This document shows, piece after piece, positions 58,017 through 64,000 of a stretch of 64,000 bases of DNA. The stretch is taken from positions 50,195,928 to 50,259,927 of the forward strand of contig NC_041019.1 of the NCBI RefSeq assembly GCF_004193775.1. The letters are read 5' to 3'. Source of the DNA: Glycine soja. Taxonomy: Eukaryota > Streptophyta > Magnoliopsida > Fabales > Fabaceae. A program made the position numbers and the translations under genes. The stretch's first letter is position 1; every line of letters begins with the position of its first letter. The notes beneath the pieces were generated by a model. That model made no database searches. It worked only from the letters and a program-made list of their open reading frames with translations, and was not told the DNA's origin.

Positions 58017-59504
58017 CATATCATCAATGGCTCTTAATTTCATTTTGATTTATGTCTTGTATATCATACATATTGTATTTTCTTTGCATGGCGATGTTAA
58101 ATCGTTGTATCTCTCAAGAATTATGTTCTTTTCACATTCTCAAGGATATTCAGATTCATTAGTAGCACTCATTCAAAATGCTTATGTTAGGATTTGTGTA
58201 ATTGTCATATATATAGAGAGAGGATGCATGCGGTAACAAAAAGAATCATACATATAGCTACATATGTAAAATATGTATAATTTTAGTCTTGATCTCTACA
58301 TTAAGAATCAATTTTTAGTTTGAAAATTATAGAGATTTAATGTATATTGAACTTTCCAAATATAACAACTAAAACTAAAACTGTGAACCTAACCATTTCT
58401 TCTTCAGATTTTGCAATTCAATGAAACAGTGACACATTTTGGATCCTAGTTCAAATCATTTACGTTGAATTACACAATTTAAACTCCAATAATTTTAATA
58501 GACCATTCAACATTTTGTTGGAACATTGGAGACCAGTCAACTATATTGTCATCATTTAGTGAAAGAAATAAATAGAACAGCTTTATAGTGGTGACAGGTG
58601 AGTAGAGGTGGGCATGCAGGTAAACCCGCACCTTCTAAAACCATTACCCGTGAAGCCCATCTCGCAAACCCGCGAGGAAGTGATTTAGGTTTAGTTTAGT
58701 GTCCATGAATTAGAGCTAGGCCTTAGGTTAGGTTAGGGGTTTTAGTTTTGCTAAAACACCCCGGTTTCTGTTAAATCGAACACCCTATTTTATTTTTTCA
58801 GATATTAAAAACCCGTGGGACCCACGGATAAAACTTCTTTAACGCATTATGCAGGACGGGCTAAAAAGTCTGCTTTTTAAATGGGCTCAAAAAAATGAGA
58901 CCCGCTTGCCCAGGTCTACTGATGTACTGGTGATGGTGCAATAAATAAAATAACCTAACAAGTTGATTCAGCTTTTCTTTCATTTTGGGTATGTTTTTTT
59001 TGAAACATTTCTGAAAAAAGAAAATAAGAAAAAAAATAATAGAATTTTTTTTTCATAAAAGCTAAAATAAATTTTTCATTAATTAATTTGTGGAAGCTTT
59101 CTGGTATGACTTTTCTAAAATATGATAGAACATCTACCAATTAACTAGTAATTTTTTAATAAAAAATTCATTTTAACTTATGCAAAAACTTTTTTATTTT
59201 TCTCTTAGAAATATTTCTAAAAAAAATATTGAAACAAATATTTTACTGGTTAAATGAATTATTTAATCAGAGTATAATATTATATGAAAATTGGATTCAA
59301 ACTATGATATTTAATTCTATATTAAATGGCAAATGACGGTGTAATCATATTAATATAATATATGGAGGGCCGCGTGTGTTTTAATAAGTGAAGATATGGC
59401 TTGTGTTGGACACGTTTTGCGATGTTGACCTGGTGCTCAAGAGGGTGCTCTCGCAGTCTACGTTGCGACTCTATACTTCTATATGTATATATACCTAAAT
59501 AATT
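58009..59504. other. Spacer, no gene seen
   Basis: Collinear with 44900-45380 plus 46975-47855. The 1.6 kb MULE remnant block of unit A is absent at about 58670. Confidence 0.6.
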
Positions 59505-60340
59505 ATTTTTGGTCATAAATATATAGAGGGATGATAAATTTATTTTTAAAAGATAAAAATTTAAATTTTAGTTCTTAAAAGTGAAAAAATATGATTAATT
59601 CATTCATTTGTTAACGAAATAAGTTATATGAAACATTCAGAGATGAATTTGTCAGCGTTAAACACATTTAGGGATAAAAATGATTATTTACCTAAAATAT
59701 ATTTAATCTTCCATTTTTTTCTATTTTTTTAATTATGATAAACATAAAATTACAATAAACACTTAAAAAATAAGAAAATAAACATTAGTTACAATAAACA
59801 TAATAATAAATATAATATTGATTGATAAACATAATTTATCTGTTGCTTTGAAATTTCTATTGTAACAACAGTTACAAAATCAAGTTGATTCTTTTTTTTG
59901 TAAGGATTAACTTTCATATTTTGGATAAAGTATTGTCAAATTAGACATTTTAGAATAATAAGCAGATTATGCTTATATTAATCAATATTATGCTTATTAG
60001 TATGTTTATTCTAACTTATGTTTGCTTTCCTATTTTTTAAGTGTTTATTATAATATTATGCTTACAACGATTAAAAGCGGGAGATCGGTGAAGATTAAAT
60101 TATATTTTGGTTAAATAGTTATTTTCATCCCTGAATGTGTAGATTGCTGATAAATTCGTCCTTGAGTGTGCCATGTAGGATCTTTCATTAACACTAACGG
60201 ACGAAAGTTAACGGATGAATATATTTATCCTCCTTTTTTCACTTTCAGAAACTAAAATTTAAATTTTTTATCTTTCAAAGACAAATTTGTCAGCGCTCTG
60301 TACATTCATGGATGAAAATGATTATTTATCCTATATATTT
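59505..60340. mobile_element. Palindromic foldback element, copy 2
   Basis: Same structure as 47856-48672 but with a better preserved right half: ATTTTCATCCCTGAATGTGT at 60120 against CATTCATGGATGAAAATGAT at about 60304. Confidence 0.7.
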
Positions 60341-60364
60341 TCATGTTGTGAATATATTATTCAT

Positions 60365-61250
60365 AGTTTTAAAAATTGGTCCGGTGATTGACCCAGTCAT
60401 TACACTGGATCACTGGGTTAGTGATCGAACTCATGAGTTACTAGTTGCATTGACCCACATGACCCGATCTATAATAAAAAAATATAAAATTTTTATATTT
60501 GTCTTAAAATATTTTAAAATAATATCACAAATTAATATAATTCCATAACAGATAATTAGATACCAAAATGTTAAAAAGAACATCATTATCCAAGTTGAAA
60601 CAAACAAGTAACAAACATAAATAAATAGCTAAATAAGTTCAAGTTCAACATATGTTTTTACCTGTCCAATATCCAAATAATATCTAATTGTTTTCATTAC
60701 TATCCAATACTTTGGTGTTGGGACAGGTTCTCCAATCAGCTCACATTTTTTTTTCCAGTACGGCATCTAGTTGCTCATAACAAATTAGACAAACCAAAAC
60801 ATCAGCTAACCCCTGATTTGAAAAGAAATTTAACTTATAATCATAAGTAAAACTGCCTCCCACAAAGCAAAAATAACACTCAACTAGTTCACAATAATAA
60901 AAACCGAAAAAAGCACAACTGAATAACTTTCTCCTTTTATGAAGCCCTACAACTATCACAAAAATAGTCACCCATGTTTCAAAAATCTTTCTCATGATGC
61001 ATTGAAATTCACAAGTCTTAAAAACACAAACAAAATATAAAAACACAAGTTAAAAAATGACTATAACCAGAAAAAAAAAAAGATAAGTGACTCGGTCCGA
61101 CTTGACAGGTCACCGATTTAATTGCAAATCCGTCTGGGTCATTCCGGGTTGAAAGCACACCTAAACAAATGTAAGACCCAACCCAGTCTAGCCATAGGTT
61201 CACGGTTCATCAACTGGTCGGATCAGCCGGGTTGGTCAAGTTTTAAAACT
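60365..61250. mobile_element. ~0.9 kb TIR element, complete
   Basis: The left AGTTTTAAAAATTGGTCCGG and right AGTTTTAAAACTTGACCAAC (reverse complement) are inverted. Both ends carry GACCCGG / CCGGGTT motifs seen in common plant repeats. No transposase. Its interior (60819) is the right breakpoint of the tandem duplication. Confidence 0.5.
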
Positions 61251-61834
61251 TTAATTTGATATTATTATTAGAATATGTATTATAAACATTAATGGTTTAC
61301 ATAAATAATAACGACTTGTGTTTCTTAATTAAGTAGTTTGAAATTTAAATTTTAATTGATTCATGAATATGAAATAAATTATGTTGAAAAAAGAATATAC
61401 ATCTTATATGCACTCACAAGCTTCGATAAAGATTTATTATTACTTTCAATAGGGACACTTTCGTATAAATACCCTGGTGTGAGAAAAAAATAACTAACAA
61501 CAATTAATTAAAAAATGATAAAAAAGTTTATTAAAATTATAAGAAGTAAAAATGGCTTAGAACAAGCTAGAGTTTACTAGACAATTCCATGTTCCATTAA
61601 AAATTTGAAAACAATCAATGCAAATATGTAGTCATCATTTAGTGAAAGAAATATTGCTAAAAGTTTTGTAGCGGTGAGGGTGCCAAAAAATAAAATAACT
61701 TAACAAATTGATCTATATCTATCTCAACATGAAATGAAATTGAATATTAATTAATTTGAGATTTTAAAAATAAAAATATATTTTAAAGACAAAATTACAT
61801 GTATTTTCAATTTTCATGTTAGGAAAAGAAGAAA
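61251..61834. other. AT-rich DNA with an old third copy of the spacer repeat
   Basis: 61520-61740 weakly matches parts of 35000-35075 and 45250-45300/47225-47260 (GTCATCATTTAGTGAAAGAA), an older duplicate outside units A and B. Confidence 0.45.
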
Positions 61835-61960
61835 AATAATGGTTATCAAGAAAAGAATCAAACACCAAAATGGGGAAGCTTATATGGGACCTAGTCAATA
61901 ATCAAGATAAACTCTGGATTCAAGTTATTGGCAAAATTTTGGATGATAGCAGAAAACAAA
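61835..61960 (+). pseudogene. Short LINE reverse-transcriptase fragment
   Basis: One frame reads KMGKLIWDLVNNQDKLWIQV, resembling the AKW-W-L-LW-V segment near the end of plant L1 reverse transcriptase. Isolated and short. Confidence 0.4.
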
Positions 61961-62016
61961 TGGAGTGCTCTTAGTAACCACTCTTTGGAATGCGAGGTCC
62001 CAGGAATGGAATCTGA

Positions 62017-62139
62017 CTCTGATACTATGTTAGATTTCATCTTAAAATTAATTGACATTAAGTGAAGTTGTCCAACAAGTATATAAGTTATCCTGCAAGG
62101 AACGAGGCAGCTGATGTGAGACTTTGGTATTTTTCAACA
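62017..62139 (-). mobile_element. TRIM-like LTR with adjacent primer-binding site
   Basis: 112 bp with TGTTGAAAAATACC...ATCTAACA ends on the minus strand, followed by TAGTATCAGAG, one mismatch from the TGGTATCAGAG site for initiator tRNA-Met. The second LTR was not found, so this is a remnant. Confidence 0.55.
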
Positions 62140-62637
62140 ATTTTAACTAAAGAAAAGTCATGCATCCTTGGAAATTATAAAAAATTTCCGGAGAAAATAC
62201 TGTCTCATGAAAATGGAAATGAAAAAAATGTGGGCGGTTGACTTCGTTGACTTGCTTGCACCACCAGTCCTTGATTGCCATGTTAAATTATACGTCCATT
62301 GAATCTTATGGAAAAATAATATATAGAAATTTCATCTTCATGAGCCCATTCAACCCATATTACAGGACCCAAAGGAATGTGGACAATCTGAAGAGTGACT
62401 CGTGGTTAAGGGTTCATTAGACTTGTTTGTATCTAGTCTTCAGTCATTCCGTGTTAAACTTAAATGCGTACGTTGCTGTCTTGCTGATTGAAGGAAAGAA
62501 AAAAAAATGAAGAAAGAAAACTAGTTTGACGAAAACAGGCACGAGAAATTACAAGGCAGTTTCGTCATAACTTATATATCTTGGAGCAAATACTCATCAA
62601 GGATAATATCGTGGTGTTGTGAAACATTAAAAAAATC

Positions 62638-62847
62638 ATGCATTCGAATTCCTTCAAGCTCATCTTCCTTTTTACCCTTGTTACTTTGTTCAATTTCCCA
62701 ACTACTAAAGCACAGGAGTCCCGCGATTGTCTTGGCCAACTGTGCAGTGAAAGCCACATATCAAAATGGAACATTGATATTGAATAATAAACAATGGGTG
62801 TATATTCTTGCTCAGTGTGCATTGGATCTACCTAGTGATGATTGTTG
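62638..62847 (+). pseudogene. CRK relic on the plus strand
   Basis: The ATG at 62638 starts MHSNSFKLIFLFTLVTLFNF followed by PTTKAQ, a typical CRK signal peptide. ~80 bp later another frame gives QWVYILAQCTLDLPSDDC, the start of a DUF26 domain like the fourth domain of the CRK at 18547-24914. A stop after WNIDIE, a large internal deletion and an abrupt end at about 62845 make it a pseudogene. It faces opposite to every other CRK in the window. Confidence 0.75.
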
Positions 62848-64000
62848 ATCTGGTGCTCAAGAGCGTGCTCTCGTAGTCTACATAGGACTCTATTTAGATA
62901 AATAATCATTTTTATTTATAAATATATAAAATATTGATAAATTTATCCTCAAAAAATAAATATTTAAATTTTAATATATAAAAGTGTAAAAATGTGATAA
63001 ATTCATTCATCTATTATCATTAACGAAAGAATTTACATGAAAAATTCAAGAATGAATTTATCAGCGTTGTACGTTCAGAGATAAAAATAATTATTTACCT
63101 AAAATATATTTAATCTTCGTCTTCCTCCATTTTTTAATTGGAACAAACATAACATTACAATAAATACTTAGAAAAAAATAGAAAAACAAACATAAGTTAC
63201 AACAAACATAATAATAAAAATAATATTGGTTGATGAGCATAATTTGTTTCTTGTTTTAAAATTTCCATTGTGACAATATTAGGTAGTTAGAAAATCAAGT
63301 TGATTCTCATATTTTTTTTGTAAAGATTGACTTAATGACAGTACATTTTTGTTTGAGTTTCATATTTTGGATAAGGTACGATCAAGTTAGACATTTCAAA
63401 GTAATAAACACAAATTATATTTATTAATCAATATTTTTGTTTTAACTTATGTTTTTTTTTCTATTTTTGTAAGTATTTATTATAATATTATGCTTGCAAT
63501 GATTAAAAATGGGAGATATGAAGATTAAATCATATTTTGGATAAATAGTCATTTTCGTCCCTCAATTTGTAGAGTGCTGATAAATTTGTTCTTGAATGTG
63601 TCACATAGGATCTTTCATTAACGGTAATAGACCAAAGTTAACGGACAAATAGATTTGTTGCATATTTTTTACTTTTGGAGACTAAAATTTGATTTTTTTT
63701 ATCTTTTAGGGACGAATTTGTCCGCGCTCTACACATTTAGGAATGAAATTGATTATTTATCCTATATATTTTCATGTTCTGAATATATTATTCATAATTT
63801 TTAAAATCGGCTTGGTGATTGACCCGATCATGACAATAGGTCACTAATCGAACCGATGAGTCATTGGTTAACCCACATGATCTGATATATAATTAAAAAA
63901 AATATAAAATTTTTATACATGTCTTAAAATATTTTAAAATCACAAATTAATATAATTTCATAACATAGATAAATTAGATACCCAAATTTTAAAAAAAATT
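62848..64000. repeat. Third copy of the foldback/TIR block
   Basis: From GGTGCTCAAGAGCGTGCTCTC onward it is collinear with 47757-48900 and 59435-60560. It includes a foldback copy at about 62897-63770 and the start of the TIR element at about 63797, running off the window. Confidence 0.75.
62897..63770. mobile_element. Palindromic foldback element, copy 3
   Basis: Inverted arms as in copies 1 and 2: CATTTTCGTCCCTCAATTTG at 63550 pairs with the ATTTAGGAATGAAATTGATT region near 63728. The central loop is near 63240-63350. Confidence 0.65.

Noticed and set aside
58027..58236. 69-codon ORF after the AT tract
   Set aside because: Starts beside a microsatellite, no homology recognised, and not preserved in unit A.

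Overview
The window is plant nuclear DNA, most likely soybean (Glycine max) or a close legume. The evidence is spliced genes with GT-AG introns, a phosphoglycerate mutase of the plant 559-residue cofactor-independent type, DUF26 receptor kinases, very AT-rich intergenic DNA, long (AT)n/(AG)n microsatellites, and plant Copia, L1-type LINE, MULE, hAT, CACTA and MITE debris. The species is inferred from general resemblance; no search was run.

Layout. 0.4-1.3 kb: broken WD40-like gene (+). 4-9 kb: complete nine-exon iPGAM gene (-) with an inferred 5' UTR intron. 9.4-13.2 kb: AT-rich DNA with one weak LINE-like relic. 13.2-17 kb: CACTA end, a dead CRK gene (-) split by a Stowaway-type MITE, and a ~1.8 kb inverted-repeat element carrying a 1.2 kb array of degenerate ~30 bp units. 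18.5-24.9 kb: intact CRK gene (-) with four DUF26 domains and a 2.9 kb first intron. 25.6-29.6 kb: intact standard two-DUF26 CRK gene (-).

From 28.68 to 60.82 kb the window is one head-to-tail tandem duplication: unit A 28683-49148 and unit B 49149-60819. Its left breakpoint lies in intron 1 of the second CRK gene. Unit B therefore carries a CRK promoter and ectodomain exon without a kinase, leaving a 300-residue secreted-type DUF26 ORF (49131-50033). Unit A later gained a 4.8 kb Copia element (36386-41180) and a 1.8 kb foldback MULE (41408-43228). Unit B preserves the empty sites of both. The MULE holds the 5' half of a tRNA-Ile near its centre. Both units share older debris: LINE fragments, an L1 3' tail with a target duplication, an orphan CRK promoter, a hAT transposase relic and a palindromic ~0.8 kb foldback element. 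The last 2.5 kb holds another CRK relic on the opposite strand, a TRIM-like LTR and a third copy of the foldback block.

Functionally, iPGAM is a cytosolic glycolytic enzyme unrelated to its neighbours. The CRK genes are a local cluster of membrane receptor kinases of the stress and defence type, which has been expanding, decaying and losing domains through tandem duplication and transposon insertion.
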